NCBI GenBank assembly: GCA_035519355.1
Contig: DATIWM010000176.1
Span: 1-23,835, forward strand
Source: DAOMFB01 sp035519355
Lineage (GTDB): Bacteria > Acidobacteriota > Thermoanaerobaculia > UBA5066
Direction: 5' to 3'
DNA: 23,835 nt
Part shown: positions 1-6,954 of the stretch, one piece after another
Position numbering within the stretch: the stretch's first letter is position 1
Layout: every line of letters starts with the position of its first letter
Translations under genes and position numbers: made by a program
Notes under the pieces: model-generated
The model's input: only the letters and a program-made list of their open reading frames with translations
What the model was told of the DNA's origin: nothing
The model's database searches: none

Positions 1-1046
1 GCGCGGCGGAAGGCGGTGCGGATGAGCTTCGCGCGGACGAGGACGCCTCCTTCGAGGTTCGCCTCCGACAGGTCGGCGCCCGTCAGATCGGCCTCGGTGA
101 AGTTGCAGCCGCGGAGGTTGGCGTTGATGCCGAGGGCGTCGACGAGCCGGGCCTGTGTGAAGTTCGGCGGCTTCGCCTTCGGATTCGACGGCGTGATCTT
201 CGGCGTCCGGAGGTCGATCTTGTCGAGGATGGCGGCCGTGAAGTCGGCGTCCTCGAACTGGGCGCCGAGGAAGACGCACTGGCGGAAGTCGGCCCGCTGG
301 GCGGAGAACTTCCGGAGGCTCGAGTCGGTGAAGTTGGCCCCGGTCGACTGCGCCCGCTCGAAGTCCGCCTCGGAGAGGTCCGCGCCGGTGAAGTCGCAGC
401 GCTGGAGATCGGAGCCCCGGAGGACGGCCCGGTTGAGGACGGCCTGCCGGAACACCGTGCCGTTCAGCTTGGCGTCGCGGAAGAACGCGAGGCGAAGGTT
501 CGCCTTCGTGAAGTTCCCGGCCTTGTAGACGACGCCGTCGAAGACGGACTGCTGGAGGTCGGCGCTTTCGAAGTTGCAGCGGTCGATGTGGGCGCCGCGG
601 AAGTTCGCGTAGAGGAGGCGCCCGAACGAGAAATTCGTGGCCGTGAAGTCGGTCCCTTCGAGCTTGGCGCCCGTCAGGTCGCAGGCCGAGAGATTCGCCT
701 CCCGGACCGTGGCGCTCTTGAAGGAGCAGTTCCGGAGGGCCGCGCCGACGAGGGACATCCTGTCGAAGAGCTGGAAGTCGAGGTCGCTCTCGGAGAGGTC
801 GACCCGGTTCAGGCTGGAGCCCCGGAGCGACGCCCCCTGCAGGATCGTCCGGGTCATCAGCGAGCCGTCGAGGTTCGAGCCCTCCATCTTGGTCCGGGAG
901 AGGTCGGCGGTCGAGAGATTCCGTCCCTGCAGATCGAGCTCCGACAGGACGGTATCCGTGAGATCGGGCGTGACGGCCGGATGCTCCGCCCGCCAGGCGT
1001 TCCAGTCGGCCGTTTTCAGCAGTTCGACGTGTTCGGGATTCGCCAC
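1..1046 (-). CDS. Pentapeptide-repeat protein (C-terminus beyond left edge)
   Basis: The minus strand is open from a GTG at 1046 to the window edge (348 codons, no stop). After about 25 non-repetitive residues (beginning MANPEHVELL), nearly the whole frame is tandem A(D/N)LXX-type pentapeptide units, such as NLSTADLSRTKMEGSNLDGS and ADLSEADFERA, with one non-repeat break near the middle (KITPSNPKAKPP). Such repeats fold into a right-handed quadrilateral beta helix. No signal peptide or membrane segment is seen, so it is probably cytoplasmic. GTG 1046 is the first possible start after an in-frame stop at 1079-1077; AAGGAG lies 12 bases upstream and a TAGAAT -10 box upstream of that. It is divergent from the Ycf46-like gene with only 37 bases between. 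The biochemical role cannot be told from sequence: some family members mimic DNA, many have unknown functions. Confidence 0.88.
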   Translation of the reverse strand, partial: MANPEHVELLKTADWNAWRAEHPAVTPDLTDTVLSELDLQGRNLSTADLSRTKMEGSNLDGSLMTRTILQGASLRGSSLNRVDLSESDLDFQLFDRMSLVGAALRNCSFKSATVREANLSACDLTGAKLEGTDFTATNFSFGRLLYANFRGAHIDRCNFESADLQQSVFDGVVYKAGNFTKANLRLAFFRDAKLNGTVFRQAVLNRAVLRGSDLQRCDFTGADLSEADFERAQSTGANFTDSSLRKFSAQRADFRQCVFLGAQFEDADFTAAILDKIDLRTPKITPSNPKAKPPNFTQARLVDALGINANLRGCNFTEADLTGADLSEANLEGGVLVRAKLIRTAFRR

Positions 1047-1069
1047 AGACGCACGAGGCTCCTTACCTG

Positions 1070-1080
1070 CTAGATTCTAG
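1070..1080. promoter_or_regulatory. Palindromic, bidirectional -10 region
   Basis: The 37-base gap between two divergent genes holds the palindrome CTAGATTCTAG. On the plus strand it contains TAGATT (1071-1076), 7 bases before the ATG at 1084. On the minus strand it contains TAGAAT (1078-1073), about 27 bases before the GTG at 1046. Both fit the TANNNT -10 pattern, so opposing polymerases would compete for the same site. No good -35 hexamer is visible on either side. The call is pattern-based inference. Confidence 0.5.
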
Positions 1081-1083
1081 ACG

Positions 1084-2577
1084 ATGACGGACATCGCAAT
1101 CCGCGGCCCGGAGAGGATCCGGCGCGCCCTTCTGGGCGGCTATCCGATCGTCTACATCCAGTCGTGGGAGGAGGGCCGCGTGGAGCGCGCCGTGGCCGCC
1201 CTGTCCCAGAAGTTCTACGAGAAGCCGGTCCCCTTCTTCACGTGGACCTGCGTGGACGGGGTCGCGGCGGGCGCCGAGCGGTGGCCCGACACCGTCGATC
1301 CCCTGAAGGCCCTCGAGGCCATCCTCGCCTTCGCCGGCCCCGGGTTCTTCCTCATGAAGGACCTTCCGGCCCTGCTCCTCTCGAGGACCGACGTGGTCCG
1401 CCGCCTGCGCGACACCTACCGGCAGCTCAAGGGGCGGGGGAAGTTCGTCGTCCTGACGTCCCCGCGCCTCCTCCTGCCGGAGGACCTGAAGAAGGAGATT
1501 CACGTCGTCGAATACGAGCTTCCGGACGACAACGAGATCCTCTTCGTCCTGACGGCCCTGGCGAAACGGTACTTCGGGGACGCCGGCCTCCCGGAGGCGG
1601 AGGCCAAGCGCCTCGCCATGGCCCTGAAGGGGTTGACCTCGGACGAGATCGAGCACACCGTTTCGAAGGTCTTCGGGCGCCGCCCGGTCTTCGACGAGCC
1701 CGCGTTCCTGGAAATCCTCTCCGAGAAGGAGCAGGCCTCGAAGAAAGAAGGGGTGCTGGAGTACGTCCCGCCCCGAACCACGATCGACGACATCGGCGGG
1801 CTCGAGAACCTGAAGGAGTGGCTGGTGAAACGCCGGACCCTCTTCACGCGGGAGGCGGTCGACGCGGGCCTGCCGGTGCCGAAGGGGATCCTGATGATGG
1901 GGATGTCGGGCTGCGGAAAATCGCTGTCCGTCAAGGCGATCTCCGCGCTCTGGAACCTCCCCCTCTTCCGACTCGACATGAACCTCGTCTTCGGCACCGA
2001 AAACCCGGAGCAGACCTTTCACCGCGCGCTGAAGTCGGTCGAGGCCCTCGCGCCGGCCGTCCTCTGGATCGACGAGCTGGAGATGGCGATCACGGCGGGC
2101 CGCGAGGTGGGCTCCGGGGACGCGTCGCTGGGCCGCATCTTCTCGACCTTCCTGACCTGGATGCAGGAGAAGAACGCCCTCGTCTTCGTCGCCGCGACGG
2201 CCAACCGGATCCACCTCCTGCCGGCCGAGGTGATCCGGAAGGGGCGTTTCGACCAGGTCTTCTTCATCGACCTGCCGTCCGAGACCGAGCGGAAGTCGAT
2301 CTTCGCGGTGCACCTGAAGAAACGCGGCGTGAACCTGAACAAGTTCGACATCGTCTTCCTCGCGAAGGCGACGGTCGGGTTCAACGGGGCCGAGATCGAG
2401 TCGATCGTGCAGTCCGCCGCCGTGGACGCCTACAACGAGGGGGGCCGGACGATGACGGAGGACGATCTCTCCCGGATCATCAGCGCGGCGGTCCCGCTCT
2501 CGAAGACGATGGACGAGCAGCTCAAGGCGATCAAGAGCTGGGCCCACGACCGGGCGATGGTGGCGTCGAAGGCGTGA
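1084..2577 (+). CDS. Ycf46-like AAA+ ATPase
   Basis: A 497-residue protein. The N-terminal half (about 1-220) resembles the degenerate AAA-like region of Ycf46 proteins. The C-terminal half is a complete AAA+ module: Walker A GMSGCGKS at 273-280 (Lys279), Walker B VLWIDELE with Asp330-Glu331, a sensor-1-like AATAN segment, and RKGRFDQ carrying arginine-finger candidates. The phrases ALAPAVLWIDELE, FVAATANRIHLLPAEVIRKGRF and GFNGAEIES match the cyanobacterial/plastid Ycf46 family, whose members are linked to photosynthesis and inorganic-carbon regulation in cyanobacteria; in heterotrophs the role is unknown. No protease or membrane domain is present. The ATG lies 7 bases after a TAGATT box with no Shine-Dalgarno site, suggesting a leaderless mRNA. 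The neighbouring divergent pentapeptide gene may be a partner. Its last 47 bases overlap the end of the convergent PAP2 gene. Confidence 0.87.
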   Translation: MTDIAIRGPERIRRALLGGYPIVYIQSWEEGRVERAVAALSQKFYEKPVPFFTWTCVDGVAAGAERWPDTVDPLKALEAILAFAGPGFFLMKDLPALLLSRTDVVRRLRDTYRQLKGRGKFVVLTSPRLLLPEDLKKEIHVVEYELPDDNEILFVLTALAKRYFGDAGLPEAEAKRLAMALKGLTSDEIEHTVSKVFGRRPVFDEPAFLEILSEKEQASKKEGVLEYVPPRTTIDDIGGLENLKEWLVKRRTLFTREAVDAGLPVPKGILMMGMSGCGKSLSVKAISALWNLPLFRLDMNLVFGTENPEQTFHRALKSVEALAPAVLWIDELEMAITAGREVGSGDASLGRIFSTFLTWMQEKNALVFVAATANRIHLLPAEVIRKGRFDQVFFIDLPSETERKSIFAVHLKKRGVNLNKFDIVFLAKATVGFNGAEIESIVQSAAVDAYNEGGRTMTEDDLSRIISAAVPLSKTMDEQLKAIKSWAHDRAMVASKA

Positions 2578-3502
2578 CGGGCGCGGCGCCCGGCGGCCCC
2601 TTGATCCGCGATTCGAGCCGGAGGAGCAGGCCCGCGAGGCCGATGGCGAGCCCCGCCGTCGCCCAGCCCGCGACCACGTCCACGACGTAGTGGTACCGCA
2701 GGTAGACCGTCGAGATCCAGTTCAGGAGGACGAGCGGCAGGAGCAGGAGGAAGAGCCGCCGGCTCCGCCTCCGGCTGAAGACGAGGACGAGGGTCGAGAT
2801 GCCGACGTGCAGGCTCGGGAAGACGTCGCGCGGCGACCGGAGGGCGTCGAGCGCGTCCGTCACGGGCTGGTAGACCTCGCCGGACAGCGTTTTCGAGAAG
2901 AGCTCGGGGAAGGCCCGTTTCGGGCCGACGGCCGGGACGAGCATGTAGCCGATCTGCCCGAGGATTCCGGCGACGAGGACGGCGAGCAGGAACTGGCGGA
3001 AGACGAGCCACCTTCTCCGGTAGAGGAGGTAGCCCAGGAGCGGCGGCAGGACCAGGTGGAGGAAGTAGGCCGCCGTCATCACGTCCGTCACGAGGGGGCC
3101 CGCGAACCGCTGGAGGAGGACGGCCGGGGTCTCGCCGAAGAGGAGCCGGTCGATGCGGAGCAGCTCGACGTCGCGGTCGCGGGAGAGGACGGACGTCCAG
3201 ACGGAGAGGCGGAACGTCTCGTAGGTGAAAGAGAAGAAGGCGAACGGGAACCAGTCCCGGAGGATCCGGAACACCCCGCCAGCCGACCCCGCGCCGATCC
3301 TCCCCTCGAAACGGAAGCCGAACCGGATGGCCGCCACGAGCGCGAGGAGGGCCGCGGGCGCCAGGATGAAGCAGATGTCCCAGAAGTTGAGCTCCAGCGT
3401 CTCGAACGAGCCCCGGATCGAGGAGGCGCCGACGAAGGAGACGACAAAGCCGAGGAAGAGCCCCGCCAGCACGTCCTCGACGCGGAGGTCACGGCAGGAC
3501 AA
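2531..3502 (-). CDS. PAP2/Aur1-like integral membrane phosphatase
   Basis: A 323-residue polytopic membrane protein with about six or seven hydrophobic segments. The PAP2 superfamily signature is in the C-terminal half: FPSLHVG (motif C2, catalytic His) and RYHYVVDVVAG (motif C3, His plus Asp). The usual N-terminal KX6RP motif is not obvious. This two-motif pattern resembles the Aur1/inositol-phosphorylceramide-synthase-like branch, so phospholipid phosphatase or lipid head-group transferase activity is plausible; the substrate is unknown. The start is a TTG at 3502, chosen because AAGGAG sits 7 bases upstream; an in-frame GTG at 3472 is the alternative. The start overlaps the preceding TPR gene by 14 bases, so the two are probably translationally coupled. 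The C-terminal tail is Pro/Ser-rich and its gene end overlaps the convergent ATPase gene. Confidence 0.82.
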   Translation of the reverse strand: MSCRDLRVEDVLAGLFLGFVVSFVGASSIRGSFETLELNFWDICFILAPAALLALVAAIRFGFRFEGRIGAGSAGGVFRILRDWFPFAFFSFTYETFRLSVWTSVLSRDRDVELLRIDRLLFGETPAVLLQRFAGPLVTDVMTAAYFLHLVLPPLLGYLLYRRRWLVFRQFLLAVLVAGILGQIGYMLVPAVGPKRAFPELFSKTLSGEVYQPVTDALDALRSPRDVFPSLHVGISTLVLVFSRRRSRRLFLLLLPLVLLNWISTVYLRYHYVVDVVAGWATAGLAIGLAGLLLRLESRIKGPPGAAPVTPSTPPSPGRGPSS

Positions 3503-4292
3503 TCTCGAACTCCTTCTCGGGCGGCACGGTGCCCGCGGCGAGATGCCGGTGGAGCGCCGCGACGATGGGATCCTCCGGGGCCGCCGGAGCGGCGGCGAGC
3601 ACCTGCGAGAGCGCCTCGCGGGCGGTCTCGGGTCCCGCCGCCGCGGCGAGCAGACGGACGAGCTGGTAGAGGGCCGGCCGGAATCCGGGGTCCTTCGAGA
3701 GGGCGGCGGAATAGGCGTCGAGGGCGGGCCGGACCTCGCCGCGCCGCTCCGCCAGTCGCCCCTCGAAATAGCGCGCGAGGAAGAGGGTCGACGGCGCCGG
3801 GTCGACCGCCTCGCGGAGCGCCGCCTCCGCGGCTTTCGTCTCGCCGAGGTAGTACTGGGCGATGCCCAGGGAGAGCCGGACGTCCGAGGCGTGCCGGACG
3901 CCCGGCGGGGGCGCTGCGGCGAGCGTGGCGAGCGCCTGCTCCCGCAAGGTCGCCCAGAGCCTTCCGCGGACGAGAAAGCCCATCCAGCGCGATGTCCTCC
4001 ACGGGCCGAGCGTCCCCCCGAGGCGCCGGTACGAGGCCATCCACCGGACGGCGTTCCCGGCGTCGCGCCGTTCGATCGCCCGCTCGGTTTCGAACAGGGC
4101 CAGGGAGCGGAGAGCGAAGGGGCCCTGGAGAAGCAGGCCGAGGGCCAGGAGGCCGCCGAAGATCAGCCGGTTGGTTCGCTCTGCCGAGGCCACCCGGTCG
4201 GCGACGAGGCGCGCGGCGACCAGAACGAAGGTCGTCATCAGCATCAGCGGCACGAGGCGGCTGACGGCGAGCGAAATGGTCTGCGTGGACAC
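3489..4292 (-). CDS. Membrane-anchored TPR protein
   Basis: A 267-residue protein. Two hydrophobic segments lie near the N-terminus (about 10-30, with LVPLMLMTTFVLVAARLV, and about 43-62, with LIFGGLLALGLLLQGPFAL). Degenerate tetratricopeptide helices follow; the clearest are LSLGIAQYYLGETKAAEAAL and FEGRLAERRGEVRPALDAYS. TPR domains are protein-protein scaffolds, so this is probably an inner-membrane scaffold; no catalytic residues are visible. The start is a GTG at 4292, 7 bases after the stop of the LON-N-domain gene. It is the third gene of the minus-strand cluster beginning at the cytochrome gene. Specific function not recognised. Confidence 0.72.
   Translation of the reverse strand: MSTQTISLAVSRLVPLMLMTTFVLVAARLVADRVASAERTNRLIFGGLLALGLLLQGPFALRSLALFETERAIERRDAGNAVRWMASYRRLGGTLGPWRTSRWMGFLVRGRLWATLREQALATLAAAPPPGVRHASDVRLSLGIAQYYLGETKAAEAALREAVDPAPSTLFLARYFEGRLAERRGEVRPALDAYSAALSKDPGFRPALYQLVRLLAAAAGPETAREALSQVLAAAPAAPEDPIVAALHRHLAAGTVPPEKEFEIVLP
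3510..3515 (-). promoter_or_regulatory. Shine-Dalgarno site supporting a TTG start
   Basis: AAGGAG on the minus strand (3515 to 3510) lies 7 bases before TTG 3502, inside the last codons of the upstream TPR gene. It is the best ribosome-binding site in this cluster and favours the TTG over the downstream GTG. Confidence 0.6.
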
Positions 4293-4299
4293 CGGCGCC

Positions 4300-4965
4300 T
4301 CAGTTCCAGCGCGGATCGGCGTCGCCGGGGCGGAAGGGGGCGAGGAGGTCGAGCCGCCGCCGCAGGGAGACGACGAGCTGCTCGGCCCACGCGTAACGCT
4401 CCTCGAGGCGGTCCATGGCGAGCAGGCGGTAGCCGTCCTCTGCGTCGAGGCCGAGGCGCGTGAGGATCTCGTTCACGAGCCCTTCCTCCGACAGATCCTC
4501 CGGGAGCTCCTTCGCCTGCGGCCGGCCGACGGCGTCGGCCAGAAGCCCCACGTCGGCCACGAGGCGGAGGCGCCGGCCGGCCGCCGGGGTTCCCGGCGGG
4601 TCCGGGAGCGGCTCGACGGGAAGGGGAATCACCTCGGCGACGCGGTACGGCTTTCCCGCCGGAACCTCGCCTTCGATCCGGTAGCGGAAGAGTCCGCGGA
4701 GGAGAATGTTGGAGCGCCCGTCCGGGAGAGCCTCGTGCTCGACGACCTCCCCCGCGCAGCCGACGGGATAGATCTCCGGCCGTCCGGCTCCGTCCGGCGA
4801 GCCCCCGGGCACCAAGAGCTGGATGCCGAGGATCCGCTCGCCCTCGAGGGCGTCCTTCAGCATCTCCCGGTAGCGCGGCTCGAAGACGTGAAGGGGCAAC
4901 GTCGTCTCCGGGAAGAAGACGACCCCCGGGAGCGGAAAGAGCGGGAGGCGCCGCCGGCCGCTCAC
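4300..4965 (-). CDS. LON N-terminal-domain protein (protease-free)
   Basis: A 221-residue protein beginning MSGRRRLPLFPLPGVVFFPE, followed by LPLHVFEPRYREMLKDAL: the characteristic start of the Lon substrate-binding (LAN/PF02190) domain. The family's GCAGEV and GLFRYRI segments follow. No AAA+ or Ser-Lys protease domain is attached, and the length (about 200-220) is normal for free-standing LON-N proteins. These may bind misfolded or specific protein substrates; no enzyme activity is known for the group. The start is GTG 4965, whose TG is shared with the TGA of the upstream cytochrome gene (GTGA overlap), a strong sign of coupled translation. An upstream-extended frame exists but only reads through the cytochrome gene in the wrong frame. 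Confidence 0.87.
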   Translation of the reverse strand: MSGRRRLPLFPLPGVVFFPETTLPLHVFEPRYREMLKDALEGERILGIQLLVPGGSPDGAGRPEIYPVGCAGEVVEHEALPDGRSNILLRGLFRYRIEGEVPAGKPYRVAEVIPLPVEPLPDPPGTPAAGRRLRLVADVGLLADAVGRPQAKELPEDLSEEGLVNEILTRLGLDAEDGYRLLAMDRLEERYAWAEQLVVSLRRRLDLLAPFRPGDADPRWN

Positions 4966-5324
4966 TTCGCCTCCGGCACCGGCGTCGCGTGCGCGCGCGC
5001 CCAGAGCGTGAGGACGTGGTGCGAGGCGGCGTCGATCTCCTCCGGCGTCAGCCGGCCGCGGAAGGGCGGCATCGGGCTCGTGGGATCCCCTTCGGTGATC
5101 AGGCGGCGGATGGATTCCAGGTCCGCCCCGTGCTTCCACCGGTCGTCGGTGAGGACGGCGTAGGGGCGTCCCTCGGCGAACCGCGTGTCGCCGCGTCCTT
5201 CGCGCCCGTGGCAGGCCGAGCACTTCCGCGCCCAGACCCGCTCGCCGGGATCTTTCGGTCCGCATCCGACCGTCGCGATCAGGGCGGCGGCGGCGGCGGG
5301 AAGCAACGGAAGCCTTCGGTCCAT
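4962..5324 (-). CDS. Small c-type cytochrome, probable lipoprotein
   Basis: A 120-residue protein with N-terminus MDRRLPLLPAAAAALIATVGCG: charged start, hydrophobic core, then a lipobox-like TVGC, so it is likely exported and lipid-anchored. One haem-c site, CSACH, follows at about residue 36, and a distal Met-ligand candidate lies in SPMPPF. Length and motif order match class I monohaem cytochromes. The start at 5324 is preferred over the in-frame ATG at 5336 because a minus-strand TACCAT box (5339 to 5334) ends 9 bases before it and no Shine-Dalgarno site is present; the longer form would add only MRLP. It heads the cytochrome/LON-N/TPR/PAP2 cluster and is divergent from the ferredoxin gene. 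Electron partner unknown. Confidence 0.85.
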   Translation of the reverse strand: MDRRLPLLPAAAAALIATVGCGPKDPGERVWARKCSACHGREGRGDTRFAEGRPYAVLTDDRWKHGADLESIRRLITEGDPTSPMPPFRGRLTPEEIDAASHHVLTLWARAHATPVPEAK

Positions 5325-5333
5325 CGGGAGGCG

Positions 5334-5344
5334 CATGGTATCTT
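5334..5344. promoter_or_regulatory. Overlapping divergent -10 boxes, cytochrome/ferredoxin
   Basis: TATCTT on the plus strand (5339-5344) ends 8 bases before the ferredoxin ATG (5353). TACCAT on the minus strand (5339 to 5334) ends 9 bases before the cytochrome ATG (5324). Both match TANNNT and share a base, so the two electron-carrier genes appear to be read from mutually exclusive back-to-back promoters with leaderless transcripts. Confidence 0.5.
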
Positions 5345-5352
5345 CACGCGCC

Positions 5353-5586
5353 ATGGCGAACAAAGACGACAAGTACGAGGACAACGCGCCCGGCAAGTTC
5401 TACGTCGACACCCAGTGTATCGACTGCGACGTCTGCCGCGTGACGGCGCCGAACAACTTCAAGCGGAACGAGGAAAAGGGCTATTCCTTCGTCTCGAAGC
5501 AGGCCGAGACGCCGGAGGAAGAGGCCCAGTGCCAGGAGGCCATGGACTCGTGTCCCGTCGAAGCCATCGGGAACGACGGGGAGTGA
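5353..5586 (+). CDS. 4Fe-4S ferredoxin, single cluster
   Basis: A 77-residue acidic protein. Cys22, Cys25 and Cys28 (CIDCDVC) plus Cys67 in SCPVEAIG form one [4Fe-4S] site. A fifth cysteine, Cys60, lies in EEEAQCQEA. The spacing and flanking phrases (GKFYVD, TAPNNF, CPVEAIG) match the small one-cluster ferredoxins common in Bacteroidota, Chlorobi and similar bacteria. Its role is soluble one-electron transfer in the cytoplasm; the partner is not shown by sequence. It is convergent with lipA, with 14 bases between stops, and lipoyl synthase needs reducing electrons, so a link is possible but unproven. The ATG follows a TATCTT box by 8 bases without a Shine-Dalgarno site. Confidence 0.92.
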   Translation: MANKDDKYEDNAPGKFYVDTQCIDCDVCRVTAPNNFKRNEEKGYSFVSKQAETPEEEAQCQEAMDSCPVEAIGNDGE

Positions 5587-5600
5587 GGGCCGAAGAACGC

Positions 5601-6518
5601 TCAGCTCGTGATCGCGCGCCGCGCGTGATAGCTGGAACGGACCAGGGGACCTGACTGGACGAGGGGGATTCCGATCCCCTCGCCGAATTCCTTCACCTCG
5701 CGGAATTCCTCCGGCGTGACCCAGCGCTCGACCGGAAGGCGGCGCTCGTGCGGCTGAAGGTACTGGCCCACGGTCACGACGTCGACGCCGCATGACTTCA
5801 GATCGCGCAGCGTCGCCGAAATCTCGTCCGTCGATTCGCCGAGGCCCAGCATGATCCCGCTCTTCACCTTCGAGGAACCCCTCTCCTCGTCTCGTCGTCT
5901 CGCCGCGCGCCGGAGAAGCTCCAGCGAGCGGGAGTAGACGGCGTCCGGCCGGACGCGCCGGTAGAGCCGCTCGACCGTCTCGACGTTGTGGTTCAGGACC
6001 TCGGGGCGCGCCGACAGGACGGTCGCGAGCGCCGCCTCGCTCCCGAGGAAGTCGGGGATCAGCACCTCGACGGTGACGCCGGGGACGAGGGAGCGGATCT
6101 CCAGGATCGTGGACGAGAAGTGCGCGGCGCCGCCGTCCGGCAGCTCGTCCCGGTTGACGGACGTGACGACGGCGTGCTTGAGGCCCAGGGTGGCCACGGC
6201 CTCGGCGACCCGGCGGGGCTCCCCGGGGTCGAGCGGCCGGCCCGCGCCCTGAGTCACCGCGCAGAAGCCGCAGCGCCGGGTGCAGACGTCGCCCATCAGC
6301 AGGAAGGTCGCCGTCCGCTCCCGGCCCCAGCACTCGGAGAGGTTCGGGCACTCGGCCTCTTCACAGACGGTGTTCAGGTTCTTCTCCCGGACGAGGTCCC
6401 GGACCTTCCGGTAGTCGTCGGACTCGGCGATCCGGACCTTCAACCACTCGGGCCGCGGCGTGACGCCGTAGACCGGGCGGGCGGGATCCGGGCTGAAGAC
6501 GGGGAGCCGGGCGCTCAC
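5601..6518 (-). CDS. lipA: Lipoyl synthase
   Basis: A 305-residue radical-SAM enzyme that inserts two sulfur atoms into octanoyl chains on lipoyl domains. The LipA-specific auxiliary cluster motif CEEAECPNLSEC is near the N-terminus, followed by the radical-SAM motif CTRRCGFC. The C-terminal SSYHA segment supplies the serine that ligates the auxiliary cluster in known structures. HNVETV and the GLGES glycine loop are also family-typical. Length is normal. The start is a GTG at 6518, preceded 6 bases upstream by TAAACT (6530 to 6525) and by no Shine-Dalgarno site, so the mRNA is probably leaderless. It is transcribed separately from lipB, which sits in the dehydrogenase operon just upstream. 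Confidence 0.97.
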   Translation of the reverse strand: MSARLPVFSPDPARPVYGVTPRPEWLKVRIAESDDYRKVRDLVREKNLNTVCEEAECPNLSECWGRERTATFLLMGDVCTRRCGFCAVTQGAGRPLDPGEPRRVAEAVATLGLKHAVVTSVNRDELPDGGAAHFSSTILEIRSLVPGVTVEVLIPDFLGSEAALATVLSARPEVLNHNVETVERLYRRVRPDAVYSRSLELLRRAARRRDEERGSSKVKSGIMLGLGESTDEISATLRDLKSCGVDVVTVGQYLQPHERRLPVERWVTPEEFREVKEFGEGIGIPLVQSGPLVRSSYHARRAITS

Positions 6519-6524
6519 GGAGGG

Positions 6525-6530
6525 AGTTTA
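6525..6530 (-). promoter_or_regulatory. -10 box of lipA (leaderless start)
   Basis: TAAACT on the minus strand ends 6 bases before the GTG start of lipA, which puts the predicted transcription start at or next to the first codon. No convincing -35 hexamer is seen; that region partly abuts the inverted repeat at 6555-6579. Confidence 0.5.
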
Positions 6531-6554
6531 CCGGCGCGGTGCCCGGGGGGGTGC

Positions 6555-6579
6555 TGGCGTCCGGCGCCCCCGGACGCCA
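6555..6579. repeat. 10-bp perfect inverted repeat, candidate operator
   Basis: TGGCGTCCGG (6555-6564), a 5-base centre CGCCC, then its exact reverse complement (6570-6579). It fills the space between the lipA promoter and a weak CATACT box (6578-6583) in front of the divergent small gene. No T-run follows on either strand, so it is not an intrinsic terminator. A two-fold repeat overlapping both promoter regions suits a dimeric regulator, but an RNA hairpin is also possible. Confidence 0.45.
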
Positions 6580-6593
6580 TACTTGAATCCGGG

Positions 6594-6932
6594 ATGGGAG
6601 AAGCCGAAGACCCCGGTGTCGTGCGGCGGCTCAGGGCGGCCGAGGAAGCCGCGCGGATCCTGAAGCCGTTCGGGGGAGACGGCGCGAAGAGGGCCCACGA
6701 CGTTCTGGAGGCGCTGCGAAAGGGGGCCGCGATCGACTCCCGGGCCGTGAAGGCCGTCGAAGAGGCGCTGCTCGACGCTCTGATGAACACGAAGGTCAAG
6801 TCGAAGGTCACGCCGAAGAAGAGCGCGTTCCTCCACCTCCTCGTGTCCGAGAAGCCGGCGCGCCCCCAGATCCGTGCGGCCTACAAGGAGTTCGAGGCGG
6901 CCTTCTCGAAGGGCGCCCCCGACGAGCCGTAG
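6594..6932 (+). CDS. Uncharacterised 112-residue helical protein
   Basis: Not recognised. The frame begins ATG at 6594 (MGEAEDPGVV) and ends in a TAG at 6930-6932. The protein is charged, cysteine-free and probably nearly all alpha-helical, with no signal peptide or membrane segment. Its centre is Lys-rich (NTKVKSKVTPKKSAF). A mild CATACT box ends 10 bases before the ATG and a perfect inverted repeat overlaps it. It is the only plus-strand gene between the two minus-strand lipoate genes, so it could be regulated with them. Codon third positions are strongly G/C like its neighbours, which supports it being real. An alternative is that this is only a chance open frame, but no competing reading on the other strand makes better sense. 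Confidence 0.62.
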   Translation: MGEAEDPGVVRRLRAAEEAARILKPFGGDGAKRAHDVLEALRKGAAIDSRAVKAVEEALLDALMNTKVKSKVTPKKSAFLHLLVSEKPARPQIRAAYKEFEAAFSKGAPDEP

Positions 6933-6954
6933 GCCCGGCGCGCCCGCCCCCCCG

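Noticed and set aside
16..1080. Three plus-strand frames opposite the pentapeptide gene.
   Set aside because: The minus strand shows dozens of A(D/N)LXX repeats; the plus-strand frames are periodic shadows of those repeats.
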